NCBI RefSeq assembly: GCF_900099645.1
Contig: NZ_FMTL01000002.1
Coordinates: 994,334 to 1,058,333, forward strand
Origin: Pseudomonas peli
Lineage (GTDB): Bacteria; Pseudomonadota; Gammaproteobacteria; Pseudomonadales; Pseudomonadaceae
Reading direction: 5' to 3'
DNA length: 64,000 nt
This document shows, in pieces, positions 49,953 to 59,577 of the stretch. The position numbers and the translations under genes are program-made. Position 1 is the first letter of the stretch. Each line of letters starts with the position of its first letter. The notes under the pieces were generated by a model. The model was not told the DNA's origin, did no database searches, and saw only the letters and a list, made by a program, of their open reading frames with translations.

Positions 49953-50453
49953 TTATGCCGTTGAGAGCGACGCGTCTGGCTGGATGCGCGCTTTTGATTT
50001 TGACGCCGCTCTGAGTGCCTGATCGCGTGCGTGCTGTCGCTTAGCTTGTCGCCTTGCATAGAGTGCCTGGCTAGCTGTTACTGATCCCACTACTTGGCCG
50101 TTCAAGTCAAATCGGGGTGCATTCGCCGTCATGCATGCCCAATATCGATTTCCCTGGCACCAAGCTGCAATTCCCAGCTTGAGCTGTTCGATTGATATGC
50201 CGAGCAGCTGCAACTGCTGCTCAGCATCCTGGAGAATGCCTTCCTTGAGTGGAACCTTGGGAGCTGGATTTAACGGAAAGGCCAATGGGAAGTGCCTCTG
50301 CAATCGCCAGATCGCCTCGACCGCAGGATCACTCCCGGCAGACTTCTTCTGCGAGGAGGGCTTACGCTTGCGTTGCCCGGTGTTATCAGTACTTGCTCGC
50401 TGATTTTCAGCTCGTAGGCGGTCACGTAGCTCAGCTAGTTGCTCAAAACCCAT
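49953..50453 (-). CDS. ProQ/FinO-family RNA-binding protein
   Basis: 166 aa. A ProQ/FinO RNA-chaperone domain (AIWRLQRHFPLAFPLNPAPK ... LLGISIEQLKLGIAAWCQGNRYWACM ... RFDLNG) follows a short basic linker. The tail (ARRQAKRQHARDQALRAASK) is basic. FinO-like members on mobile elements often control plasmid or island RNAs; the chromosomal role is broader small-RNA regulation. Since it lies on the island it may act on island transcripts. Confidence 0.85.
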   Translation of the reverse strand: MGFEQLAELRDRLRAENQRASTDNTGQRKRKPSSQKKSAGSDPAVEAIWRLQRHFPLAFPLNPAPKVPLKEGILQDAEQQLQLLGISIEQLKLGIAAWCQGNRYWACMTANAPRFDLNGQVVGSVTASQALYARRQAKRQHARDQALRAASKSKARIQPDASLSTA

Positions 50454-50693
50454 CGTTCAATTCGCAGCCTAATGGTTGATTGATGGCTCAAGGTTATCCC
50501 AAGCCTTCGTGCTGAGCAGCACTATCAGTAGAGGAATACAAGCAGGCGCCCCGAGCACGGCGTTGAGATGCGCTTGTGCGCATTGGCTAACGGCTGTTGC
50601 CCAGTGCCTGCCATTGCCCACCTGGCGCTAATCATGAAGCTATTCTAGCTTTTAGGTACTGGCTTGGATGGCCGTTCAAAGAAAGGACTCTGT

Positions 50694-51179
50694 ATGCACC
50701 TTTATGCCAAATGCTTGCTTATAGCCCTGGCCTCAGCCTTGGGTGCTAGCTATGCCGTGTTGTGGTTTGTTAAGCCCTCGCCGATTGAAAGCACAACAAT
50801 CCCGCCATTACTGCTAAAGGAGCAGCAAGACGAGTTGATAGTCTGGGGTGGCTGGAAGACAGTAGAGGGGTATCAGGCTCACAGCACAAGCGCGGTAGAG
50901 CTTCGCTGTCATCGAGAGCGGGGGACTTGCACTGAGGCATTAGCCACGATCCTCCACCACGATTCGGGTCAGGATCTTGAGGCTCAAGTGTTCCACTATC
51001 AAATCACGCGCTGGGATGAGGCCAGGCTAGAGGCGTTTGCCAGCAAAGCCATAGAGCACTGCTTGGACAAGCATCTTGTTATTCACGTGAAAGACAGATC
51101 GGCAGACTTACGTTGGTTGCCCTCTGCGGGGTGTGAAGCCGATCAGGGGCGAGCTGTGTTGATTGGAGACCCGCTCTGA
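50694..51179 (+). CDS. Hypothetical exported or membrane-anchored protein
   Basis: 161 aa from MHLYAKCLLIALASALGASYAVLW; the N-terminal hydrophobic segment (residues 4-23) is a signal anchor, AAGGA lies 8 nt upstream. The remainder is soluble with four cysteines (RCHRERGTCTE, HCLDK, GCEAD), which suggests a disulfide-bonded periplasmic domain. No family recognised. Confidence 0.6.
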   Translation: MHLYAKCLLIALASALGASYAVLWFVKPSPIESTTIPPLLLKEQQDELIVWGGWKTVEGYQAHSTSAVELRCHRERGTCTEALATILHHDSGQDLEAQVFHYQITRWDEARLEAFASKAIEHCLDKHLVIHVKDRSADLRWLPSAGCEADQGRAVLIGDPL

Positions 51180-51392
51180 GCATGCAACTCAAGCCAGTGA
51201 TGCTGGTGAGAGTGATTTGAGCGTGTTTAAAGTTGAGATGCTGATGCGTAATGGCATTGACAGCCTGAAGGATGCATAAAGCGCTTTAGCTGACTACATC
51301 CTCAGATGTCCGGATAAATGAATCTGTGCTAGCGCTGCGAAAGGCTGAAACAAAACGCAGCATGGCGCTTGCCGTGGAGATAGCTCCCCCGT

Positions 51393-52313
51393 TTAGCGGG
51401 CCAGATTCGCTAGACGCTTACGTTCACGCTTGTTCTCGTACATGGCTTTGTCAGCGTGATCAAGCAAAGCATCAAGATCGAGGCCATCCTTCACAGCTAT
51501 AGCTGTGCCAATACTGACACCCAGTTTCAACCACGTGGATTCAAAAAGAAAAGGCGTGGAGATGACCGCCTGAAGACGCTCAACAGTCTCAGCTAAATAC
51601 GAAATACTATTAGTTGGCTGCAAGATGACCCCGAATTCATCCCCACCCAGACGGGCAATAGTGTCTGACTTTCTGAGGGTCTGGCTTGCGCGACGAGCAA
51701 CTTCACAAATGGCTGCGTCACCCGCACGGTGACCATAACAATCGTTTATAGCTTTGAGGCCATCCATATCAATCATCAGCAGACCGAACTCCAGGCCGAC
51801 TCTCGAAACGCGCGAAAGATCATTTCTGATTCTATCGAAGAAGAGTGCCCTGTTAGCTAAGCCTGTCATTTCATCATGAGTAGCGCGGTGGTACAGATCA
51901 TCGGACGCATATTTAGCCGCCAAGAATAAATCGGCGCCGAGCACCTCAGCGAGCAAGCCCAATACGGCCTCATCAGCCGCATCGAAAGCGGAAACAGCCT
52001 TGGACATAACCTTCAAGACGCCGACAGTGCATTTCTCATGCTTTAAGGGAACCAGAAGCATGGAACGAACCTGCAAATGTCTACAGGCAGCACGGTCGAC
52101 GCGCTCATCGGTTTCGGTATCGGAGCACCGCTGGAGTTCGCCACTCAAGACACAGCGACCCGATAGACTGCTGGCAAGCCGCAAGCGCAAACCAAGCTTA
52201 CCGGATGCAATCCCAGCGACCGCCCGATACACCATGTCCTCATCTTCAGCTAACTCGACAACGGCCCCATCTGCATTGAGCAAGTCTAGAGACCGCTCTA
52301 CGACGACCGACAT
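51393..52313 (-). CDS. GAF-GGDEF diguanylate cyclase, start codon apparently lost
   Basis: 306 aa from the first ATG. GAF domain (SVVVERSLDLLNADGAVVELAE ... RSMLLVPLKHEKCTVGVLKVMS), then a GGDEF domain with intact RLGGDEFGV and GLLMIDMDGLKAINDCYGH, so c-di-GMP synthesis is expected. There is no obvious inhibitory RxxD. The same frame continues upstream through LPTRDQLLSIIRIQIEIAKQ for about 50 codons, typical of the start of such GAF proteins, but contains no ATG, GTG or TTG. Initiation at 52313 would delete the first GAF helix. Confidence 0.8.
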   Translation of the reverse strand: MSVVVERSLDLLNADGAVVELAEDEDMVYRAVAGIASGKLGLRLRLASSLSGRCVLSGELQRCSDTETDERVDRAACRHLQVRSMLLVPLKHEKCTVGVLKVMSKAVSAFDAADEAVLGLLAEVLGADLFLAAKYASDDLYHRATHDEMTGLANRALFFDRIRNDLSRVSRVGLEFGLLMIDMDGLKAINDCYGHRAGDAAICEVARRASQTLRKSDTIARLGGDEFGVILQPTNSISYLAETVERLQAVISTPFLFESTWLKLGVSIGTAIAVKDGLDLDALLDHADKAMYENKRERKRLANLAR

Positions 52314-52757
52314 GATTTGAGCGAGATCAAGCCCTTGCTTGGCAATCTCAATCTGAATGCGAATGATAGATAAAAGCTGGTCGCGGGTTGGTAGCGATAA
52401 ATCGTGTTCTAGCGGCAGACAGCACCATACCAGGCAAGCAGTCAGAATTTTAAGTGTAGCGCTAATGATGGCTTAATGCCGTCATTGGGCAGATGGAAAG
52501 TAGAGGCTTGACGAGCGGCAGGCTAGTACTGATGGGATGAGCGGTGTACGAGATTCGTGTTGCATTGGGGGCCGGATAAACTGCCAAAAATTTCAACGTA
52601 AACTAGAAGACCGAGTTGCCGAAGAGAAAAACTGCTAGTTGCTCTGTTCGCTTCGTTATCCTTGCTATATACATGCATATGAACATGATTAGCTTAAGTG
52701 TGCTGTAAGCCTTAAAAATATAGCAAGTGTGGATCATTTATTAAAAGGGAGTTAGTT
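52314..52757. other. Region upstream of the GGDEF gene and before the DUF4238 gene
   Basis: Minus-strand positions about 52314-52470 encode the in-frame N-terminal extension of the GGDEF gene lacking a start codon. The remaining part is AT-rich and presumably holds the promoter of the DUF4238 gene. GGGAG precedes 52758 by 6 nt. Confidence 0.5.
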
Positions 52758-53783
52758 GTGCCGAACCTTCGCAAGGATAACCACTATGTGCCGAAGGTGT
52801 ACCTGAAGCAATGGGCAAAATCGGGGAAAATATCTACTTATAGATTATTGGTTCCAAGCGATAATGTGCCGCATTGGAAGGCGCATTCGCTCAAGGGAAT
52901 AGCCTACCATCAGCATCTTTATACATATCTTGCAGGGCGAGAGGAAACAGATGAATTCGAGAGATGGCTTGATACAGAGTTTGAGAACCCAGCGGAAGAA
53001 GCTATACGCCGGATAGTTAAAGAGGAGCAAATGTCATCTGATCACTGGGAGAGATTAGTGAGATTTGCCGTGGCTCTAGATGTACGGACACCCGCAAGTC
53101 TTAGGCGGTTTTTGCGAGAACAGCACGAGAATTTGGCAACTACAATGACTGAAACGCTGATGAAGTCGGTTCAGAAGCTTGAAGAAGCTGTCAGAAGAAG
53201 TGAGCAAATACCAATCTCGCAAGAAAAAAATGATGACCGTTCAATGTTCAAGGTGATCATAGAGAAAAGTGCGGAAGGCGCTGGCCATATAAGAACCGAA
53301 ACCATTGTCGGGCGGCGCTTATGGATTTGGCAGATGAAACACATACTGAAGAATACGATACAGGAGATACCGCTTAAGAAATGGACGATTTTGCAAGCTC
53401 CTCATGGTATGGCATGGCCAACCTCTGATAATCCATTAATACGACTTAAATATTATGATGAGGATAACTATGACTTTGAGGGCGGATGGGCGTTAAAAAA
53501 TGGTGAGGTACTACTTCCTCTTAGCCCGAAACACCTTCTTTATAGAAACCATGGGGGAGTAGTAAGGGTTAGGGGGACTACAGTTGACATGAGAACAGCG
53601 GAAATTATAAGTCGCATAATCATCGAACATGCGGATCGCTACGTGTTTTCACGCGAAGAAATCGATATTCATAAGATAAGGTCTAGGGTTGTATGCCCAG
53701 TTACCTGGAGGAAAGAGCAAGAAGCGTGGAAGCTGTGGCATGAAGATCAAACTCGGGCCGAGAGAGATTTTCAGGTGGGGTAG
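52758..53783 (+). CDS. DUF4238 domain protein
   Basis: 341 aa, GTG start with GGGAG 6 nt upstream. The N-terminal DNHYVPKVYLKQW and central WPTSDNPLIRL motifs are the hallmarks of DUF4238, a family often encoded in defence or mobile regions and without known biochemistry. Predicted cytoplasmic. AT-rich relative to the core. No partner gene is adjacent. Confidence 0.85.
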   Translation: MPNLRKDNHYVPKVYLKQWAKSGKISTYRLLVPSDNVPHWKAHSLKGIAYHQHLYTYLAGREETDEFERWLDTEFENPAEEAIRRIVKEEQMSSDHWERLVRFAVALDVRTPASLRRFLREQHENLATTMTETLMKSVQKLEEAVRRSEQIPISQEKNDDRSMFKVIIEKSAEGAGHIRTETIVGRRLWIWQMKHILKNTIQEIPLKKWTILQAPHGMAWPTSDNPLIRLKYYDEDNYDFEGGWALKNGEVLLPLSPKHLLYRNHGGVVRVRGTTVDMRTAEIISRIIIEHADRYVFSREEIDIHKIRSRVVCPVTWRKEQEAWKLWHEDQTRAERDFQVG

Positions 53784-53891
53784 GGGTTGGTATATAACAA
53801 CTGAGCGCATGATTTAATTGGCGCTGTTAAACAATCAGAATACGAGAGTGAGGTCGAAGCTGGTCGGTGGATACCCTTCAGGCAATGGCTG

Positions 53892-54704
53892 TCATAGTGA
53901 GGGTTTCCAGGGCGAGTGTAGGTCTTCCTCAGGAGTTATGAGGTATTTCCTCATAATACTGTCCATTTGCCCATTAAGCTTCATTGCGTGAATTTCATTG
54001 CTAAGTATTCTAGCAATTTTTTCAGCGTCAGGATGCTTTCGCGAGATTGAAATATAAACCCGCACCGGATCAGAGATCGGTAAGGTGTGAAATACGCTAG
54101 AGAAAGACATCTTGTGAATGTTGTAATTTAATACCTCAATGTCATCAATTGTGGCATCTGCTCTGTTGGAAACAATTAGCTTCAGTATTCTGTGAAGTGA
54201 ATCGTTGCCCTTTATATAGACGGCTTTTCCTTGGTTTTTGACGATGTCGTCATAGATTGGGAGGAGTGAGTAGTCGTAGTCCTGAATAAGTTTGAATCGG
54301 ATTTTATTTAAGTCACTTACGCTCAGCACGTGAGGATGCTGCACTCTATTGTGGATGGCATATCCGGCAGTGGCGTAGAAATATGCGTGCTCAGGTAGAA
54401 TGATATTCTCGGTGTTACCAGTAGGGTCGGTCAATAGCCCGTCAATGGTGCCATTCTCCACAGATCTAATAGCACGACTCCACGGAAGTTCGAGTGCTTT
54501 CAGTTCGTAACCGTGACGAGAAAGGGCAAACGATGCTGCTTCAACAACATAGCCAGGATTCTCAGAAGAGTCGAAACAGACCTTAGGGCACCATGGATCG
54601 CTCGCTAATACGACCTGATTTTGGCTAGATGCTTGCGCCGAAAAAACGCATCCTAAGCATAAATAAAAGAGCATATTTATGCTGGACGTGAAAATTTTGT
54701 TCAC
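53892..54704 (-). CDS. Family-3 solute-binding-protein-like periplasmic protein
   Basis: 270 aa. Signal peptide ends near FSAQASSQ; mature part is a PBP2 fold (YVVEAASFALSRHGYELKALELPWSRAIRSVENGTIDGLL, abridged). The pattern PWSRAIRSVE is shared with the protein at 47285, both being the extracytoplasmic type without a transporter. It lies 71 bp downstream of the exporter permease, so it may belong to the same transcript. Ligand unknown. Confidence 0.85.
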   Translation of the reverse strand: MNKIFTSSINMLFYLCLGCVFSAQASSQNQVVLASDPWCPKVCFDSSENPGYVVEAASFALSRHGYELKALELPWSRAIRSVENGTIDGLLTDPTGNTENIILPEHAYFYATAGYAIHNRVQHPHVLSVSDLNKIRFKLIQDYDYSLLPIYDDIVKNQGKAVYIKGNDSLHRILKLIVSNRADATIDDIEVLNYNIHKMSFSSVFHTLPISDPVRVYISISRKHPDAEKIARILSNEIHAMKLNGQMDSIMRKYLITPEEDLHSPWKPSL

Positions 54705-54775
54705 GTGTGCCCCCTATGGGCAGAAGCAGAGTAAGGAACGCTCTAAGTGTAGCGCACGGAGTGAATTGTCAATCT

Positions 54776-55882
54776 TTAGACAAGAAATCTTCTGAAGCGA
54801 TAGCTAGCCGCTATAAACACACATATCCCTATCGCTGAAATTGCTAAGAAGCGATCCATGACTAATGAGATATCCGTGTCTCGCAATAGAATCGAAATGG
54901 ATAGCTCAATGAAGTGAGTAGTCGGTGAAAACTGCAACGCGACCTGAAGCCAGGCCGGCATATTTTCAATCGGCGTTGTCCCGCCAGATAGCAAGAGCAT
55001 AGGTATGACAACAGGTATCGCCAATAAACCGAACTGTGGCGTCGATCTGGAAAAGGTAGCAAGCAAGATTCCAATCGTTGTGCAGGCGAAGAGATAGATG
55101 ACCGCAGCAAGCAAGAAATAGCCAATAGAGCCTGGCAAAGGTATACCTAAGAAGCCTTTCACGATAATTTCAATAGACAGCCATGTAAAGACAATAATTA
55201 CAGCTGTGTTGCTCCAAACTTTTGAGAGAATAATCTCTCGGGGTTTCAACGGAAGAACAAGTAGGTGGTCAATTGTGCCATGCTCGCGCTCACGTAATAG
55301 GGCTGTTCCAGTTAATAGTATCCCCATGATTGTAATGTTGTAAGCTATTTGGGTAATTGCGAGAAACCAGCTGGCCTGAAGATTTTCATTGAATAGTGTA
55401 CGAGTCACTATGTTAACTGGCTGAGCCATACTGCTGTGCTGTTGCCGGTCAATTGACTCTAAGATTATCTCTTGAATATAAGCGGCACCAATGAACGCCT
55501 GGCTCATAGCGGTGGCGTCAACATTAATGAGCAACTCAGGTTTTTTTCCGGCTATAAGGTCTGACTCAAAATTTCGTGGGATATGAATTACAAAAGTGTA
55601 AGCCCCAGAATCTTGAAGTCGAATGGAGTCTGACATTTTAATGTTGACAGGGTTTTGAAAGATGGGCTCGTGAATACTGTCAGCGATGAAGCGAGAGGTT
55701 AGAGTTTTATCTTCATCAATGATTGCAATGCTGGCATGCTGTACACCAATTACTGAGCCGGCAGCAGGCATATAGATATCAAGGCTAAATGTATACAATA
55801 AAAAGCAAACAAGAATATAGTCTCTGCGAAGGCATGTGAATTCTTTGATGCCAAGATAGAAAATGTGCAGCGCTTCTTTCAT
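54776..55882 (-). CDS. ABC-2-type exporter permease (YhhJ-like)
   Basis: 368 aa. One N-terminal helix, a large extracytoplasmic domain (about residues 45-175) and five C-terminal helices with LREREHGTIDHLLVLPLKPREIILSK, the ABC2 signature. Size and position match E. coli YhhJ, the partner of RbbA. One base after the stop of the ABC fusion gene: coupled. Confidence 0.9.
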   Translation of the reverse strand: MKEALHIFYLGIKEFTCLRRDYILVCFLLYTFSLDIYMPAAGSVIGVQHASIAIIDEDKTLTSRFIADSIHEPIFQNPVNIKMSDSIRLQDSGAYTFVIHIPRNFESDLIAGKKPELLINVDATAMSQAFIGAAYIQEIILESIDRQQHSSMAQPVNIVTRTLFNENLQASWFLAITQIAYNITIMGILLTGTALLREREHGTIDHLLVLPLKPREIILSKVWSNTAVIIVFTWLSIEIIVKGFLGIPLPGSIGYFLLAAVIYLFACTTIGILLATFSRSTPQFGLLAIPVVIPMLLLSGGTTPIENMPAWLQVALQFSPTTHFIELSISILLRDTDISLVMDRFLAISAIGICVFIAASYRFRRFLV

Positions 55883-55883
55883 T

Positions 55884-58601
55884 TTATATCTCGTGTTTTT
55901 TTAGTAAGAGAACAGATGCGGACGTAAAGACTATAAAAAAGATGATTAGGGCAAGGTATTTATCCCACAGATCACTGACCATTAACGCCTTCGTAAAGAC
56001 GCCGACTGAAATATCGAGGTAATATCCAGCAGGAATTACATAAGCAAAAAACTCAGCACTGTCTGTCAAGGATGATCTCGGGGAGATAAGGCCGGAGAAT
56101 TGAATTGCTGGCATGGCCGTCAATACGATTGTGCCAAGAATTGCTGCAATCTGTGTGCGAGTAAAAGATGAAATTAATAGCCCTAGACTTGTGCAGGTTA
56201 GTATGTAGAGAAGGGTTCCCAAGGTCAGGGCGACAATATCTCCTTTAAGCGGTACGCCGAAGATCATAATGATGATCGTCATCAGTGCAATGGCATTCAG
56301 AGCGCTCAAGAAAATGTAGGGTATCTGTTTGCCAATGAGGAACTCGCAAGCCGTTAATGGGGTCGAATAGAAGTTGTGGATGGTTCCGAATTCTTTTTCC
56401 CGAACAATACCTAATGCAGTCAGCATGGCCGGGATCATTGCCAAAATGAGTGCTATGACCCCAGGGGCTATGGCGTTAACACTGCGCACATCTTGATTGT
56501 AAATAAAGCGCGTAATGATGTTAATTGAGTCAGAGGGTAGGGTAGGGGATGAACTTTCTCGAACAAAGCGACTGAGTACATGAAAATGCACTGCCAAGGC
56601 ATAACCTTTAATTACCTCAGCGCTGAATGGATCTCCCCCGTCTATCCATACAGCAAGTTCAGGGATTTCACCTTTGTGCAGTTTTTTTGAAAATCCAGCA
56701 GGAATTTCAATTGCAAGATTAATCTCTGAAGACTGTAGTCTTTGATTCAACAATTTTGCAGAGCTGATAGACTGCTTCTCATCGAAGTATGTTGAGTTTC
56801 TAAATGCTTCTATAATGGCTCTGCTTTCAATGGAGTTGTCCTGATCGAAAACAGCAAAAGGTACATTGTCAACGTCAAGAGAAATCCCATAGCCAAAGAC
56901 AATCAGCATGAATATCGCGCCAAATAGCGAAAATGACAGTCTGATAGGATCACGCTGAAGCTCCTTTCGCTCTCTACCGGATACTGCCAGAATGCGCTTC
57001 AGGCTGAATTTTGATTTACTACCAGTGGTTTGGGTGATATCACTGAGTATGACAGGTTTATCCGGATTACCATTCTCAGATCTTGCCTCTTCGAGACAGT
57101 GAACAAATGCTTCTTCTAGTGTTTCACATCCCATTTTTTGGGTAATGCGATCTGGGCTGTCGCAAGCTAAAACCTTACCGGCGTGCATCAATGAAATGCG
57201 ATCACATCGTTCTGCTTCATTCATGAAGTGGGTCGATAGAAAGATGGTGACACCCTGATCCCTCGATAGTTCAAGAATAAGACGCCAAAAATCATCGCGT
57301 GCCGCTGGGTCTACACCAGAAGTAGGCTCATCAAGTATCAATACGTCTGGGCTATGGATAACTGAAACTGCTAATGACAGACGCTGGCGCAGTCCGAGTG
57401 GAAGATCATTGGCAGGTGTATGCGAATACACTTCCAAGCCGAATCTTGATACTAATGAGCGAATACGATCAGCGCTATCACTTAATGATAAGTTGAATAT
57501 TTTAGAGTGAAGTTCGAGATTCTGAATCACCGTGAGTTCTCCATATAATGAAAAACTCTGCGACATGAAACCGATCTTCTTACGAGAATCCAGGTTGTTA
57601 GCTTCAATTGGGCGGCCAAAAAGCGTCGCTGTACCTGAACTGGCGGGTAACAAGCCAGTAAGAATTTTCATAGTGGTGGTTTTGCCACAACCATTCGATC
57701 CTAAAAAGCCGAAGATCTCACCTCGTTTGATAGAAAAGCTCACATTGTCAACGGCTGTGAATTCGCCGAATCTCAGTGATAAGTCGATAGCTTCGATTAC
57801 AATCTCGCCATTGGTATTGCTCAATAGCTTGACTTCCAAAGGCGGAGGTACTTGTCTGTTTCGACTCTGGAGCTTTGTAAAGGCGTCATCAAGCTTTCCA
57901 CTGGGTGTTATAGACTGGATATCCTTGGTAAGCCCAGAGGAAAGTTTCTTCCCGTCATCGAGTAGCACGCAGTAATCAAACTGACTCGCCTCCTCCATAT
58001 AAGCAGTGGCGACAACAAGCGTTAAAGAAGGACGTGCGAGACGTACGTTATCAATGAGCTTCCAAAAATGGCGTCGTGATAATGGATCAACACCTGTAGT
58101 AGGCTCATCAAGAATCAGTAGATCTGGATCGTGTATCAGCGCACAGCATAAGCCAAGCTTCTGCTTCATGCCGCCTGATAGTTGCCCTGCTGCACGATCA
58201 TAAAAACGACTAAGATCAGTTGCTGCGAGAAGTGATGAGATTCTTTGTTCATAGTCATTCTTACTTAGACCATACAGGAGTGCAAAATATTCAATATTCT
58301 CCTTTACGGTTAATTCAGGATAGAGATTATGCCCTAGGCCTTGGGGCATAAAGGCAATTCGTTCATAGAGGGATTCTCGATGGGAGCCATCTGCTATGGA
58401 GCCACCAAGAACCTGTAATTCACCATCCTGAATTTTCTTTACGCCGGAAATAAGTCCAAGAAGGCTTGATTTCCCGGCCCCGTCGGGGCCAATGATCCCG
58501 CAACTGGTGCCTGTCGGTAGAGAAAAGCTAAAGTCCTCTAACGCAGCCTGATTGCCGTAGCAATGGAAAACCTTGCCTGCTATAAATGCTGAGTTATTCA
58601 T
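55884..58601 (-). CDS. rbbA: RbbA-type ABC protein: two ATPase domains fused to a permease
   Basis: 905 aa, like E. coli RbbA/YhiH (about 910). NBD1: Walker A GPDGAGKSS (38-46), signature LSGGMKQK, Walker B LLILDEPTTGVD. NBD2: GSNGCGKTT and LILDEPTSGVD, with signature degenerate (LPLGLRQRL). A C-terminal ABC-2 permease follows (about 520-905; EKEFGTIHNFYSTPLTACEFLIGKQ). E. coli RbbA has been described as ribosome-associated, but this operon argues for tripartite export. It lies 3 bp after the HlyD gene. Confidence 0.9.
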   Translation of the reverse strand: MNNSAFIAGKVFHCYGNQAALEDFSFSLPTGTSCGIIGPDGAGKSSLLGLISGVKKIQDGELQVLGGSIADGSHRESLYERIAFMPQGLGHNLYPELTVKENIEYFALLYGLSKNDYEQRISSLLAATDLSRFYDRAAGQLSGGMKQKLGLCCALIHDPDLLILDEPTTGVDPLSRRHFWKLIDNVRLARPSLTLVVATAYMEEASQFDYCVLLDDGKKLSSGLTKDIQSITPSGKLDDAFTKLQSRNRQVPPPLEVKLLSNTNGEIVIEAIDLSLRFGEFTAVDNVSFSIKRGEIFGFLGSNGCGKTTTMKILTGLLPASSGTATLFGRPIEANNLDSRKKIGFMSQSFSLYGELTVIQNLELHSKIFNLSLSDSADRIRSLVSRFGLEVYSHTPANDLPLGLRQRLSLAVSVIHSPDVLILDEPTSGVDPAARDDFWRLILELSRDQGVTIFLSTHFMNEAERCDRISLMHAGKVLACDSPDRITQKMGCETLEEAFVHCLEEARSENGNPDKPVILSDITQTTGSKSKFSLKRILAVSGRERKELQRDPIRLSFSLFGAIFMLIVFGYGISLDVDNVPFAVFDQDNSIESRAIIEAFRNSTYFDEKQSISSAKLLNQRLQSSEINLAIEIPAGFSKKLHKGEIPELAVWIDGGDPFSAEVIKGYALAVHFHVLSRFVRESSSPTLPSDSINIITRFIYNQDVRSVNAIAPGVIALILAMIPAMLTALGIVREKEFGTIHNFYSTPLTACEFLIGKQIPYIFLSALNAIALMTIIIMIFGVPLKGDIVALTLGTLLYILTCTSLGLLISSFTRTQIAAILGTIVLTAMPAIQFSGLISPRSSLTDSAEFFAYVIPAGYYLDISVGVFTKALMVSDLWDKYLALIIFFIVFTSASVLLLKKHEI

Positions 58602-58604
58602 ACG

Positions 58605-59564
58605 CTACAATCTTTCAGGCCAAGCTTGATCAGATGTACGAAGATATACTGTTGCAGGTATGCCAGCTTTAAGAGATCTTGAAATATCCTTTTCGTCTAG
58701 CACTACTTTCACACGAAAAAGTAGCTTCTTACGTTCATCAAAAGATTCGACTTCTTTCGGGGTGAATTCAGCATGAGACTCAACCAGTACTACTTTTGCC
58801 TTGTGTTTTAAAGTGGGTGATAGCTCAGAAACAATCAATGCTTCATCGCCAATACGAATGGCCCCTACGTGCTGGGTAGGTAAATAAATGTTGGCAAAAA
58901 GATAGTTAGGGTTAATCAGGATAAATAATGTGCTGCCAGAGCCAACTACCTCACCTTTTTCACTGATACTAGATTGAACAACTCCGTCTATGGGTGAGAT
59001 AAGGTCGTTGTCATTGATTTCCGCTGTTAATTTCTTCACCGCTGCCTCAGCCGCAGAGAGAGAGGCTTCTGCGGACGCCTTGGCTGCTTGAGAAGACGCT
59101 AGGGTCGCCTGAGCAATCTTCTTTCTAGCTAAGGATTGGTCAATTAATTGTTGGCTGGCAAACCCGTGCGCATTGAGCTTATATGCGCGAAGATATTCAC
59201 TCTCAGCGAGCTTTAAATCACTTTCAAAACCCGTCAAACTGGCAGCGTAACTTCTGACGGTCTGTTTCAAGCTATCAGCTTCGTGTAGTGATTGCTCCCT
59301 GGCATGAATCAACGGTGAACTATCGATGCGTCCTAATAGCTGGCCTTGAGTTACATACTCACCTTCATCTACATGAAGCTCGGAGATCCGTCCTGGATTC
59401 TTCGCCGAGACGTATGTCTCCTTAGCTTCAAGTCGCCCTTCAGCTGAGATTATTCCTTCTGGAAGTGTGCTTCCAAAAAATCTTGGCCATAAAATTATAA
59501 TCTGCACAAAAGTAATAATGATGAAGGCTGTAGCCAATATCTTTTTGCTGGGAATTAAATTCAT
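58605..59564 (-). CDS. HlyD/membrane-fusion protein of the exporter (YhiI-like)
   Basis: 319 aa, start at MNLIPSKKILATAFIII; a longer frame exists but overlaps the amidohydrolase gene. One N-terminal helix, then biotinyl-lipoyl-like (GRISELHVDEGEYVTQGQLLGRID), alpha-hairpin (LAESEYLRAYKL..) and beta-barrel domains. It bridges the ABC permease to an outer-membrane factor, which is not encoded here. 13 bp downstream of the amidohydrolase. Confidence 0.88.
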   Translation of the reverse strand: MNLIPSKKILATAFIIITFVQIIILWPRFFGSTLPEGIISAEGRLEAKETYVSAKNPGRISELHVDEGEYVTQGQLLGRIDSSPLIHAREQSLHEADSLKQTVRSYAASLTGFESDLKLAESEYLRAYKLNAHGFASQQLIDQSLARKKIAQATLASSQAAKASAEASLSAAEAAVKKLTAEINDNDLISPIDGVVQSSISEKGEVVGSGSTLFILINPNYLFANIYLPTQHVGAIRIGDEALIVSELSPTLKHKAKVVLVESHAEFTPKEVESFDERKKLLFRVKVVLDEKDISRSLKAGIPATVYLRTSDQAWPERL

Positions 59565-59577
59565 ATCGATTAATAAT

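Noticed and set aside
51229..51280. Short frame ending NGIDSLKDA after the exported protein gene
   Set aside because: Fewer than 25 codons with no start signal; insufficient evidence.
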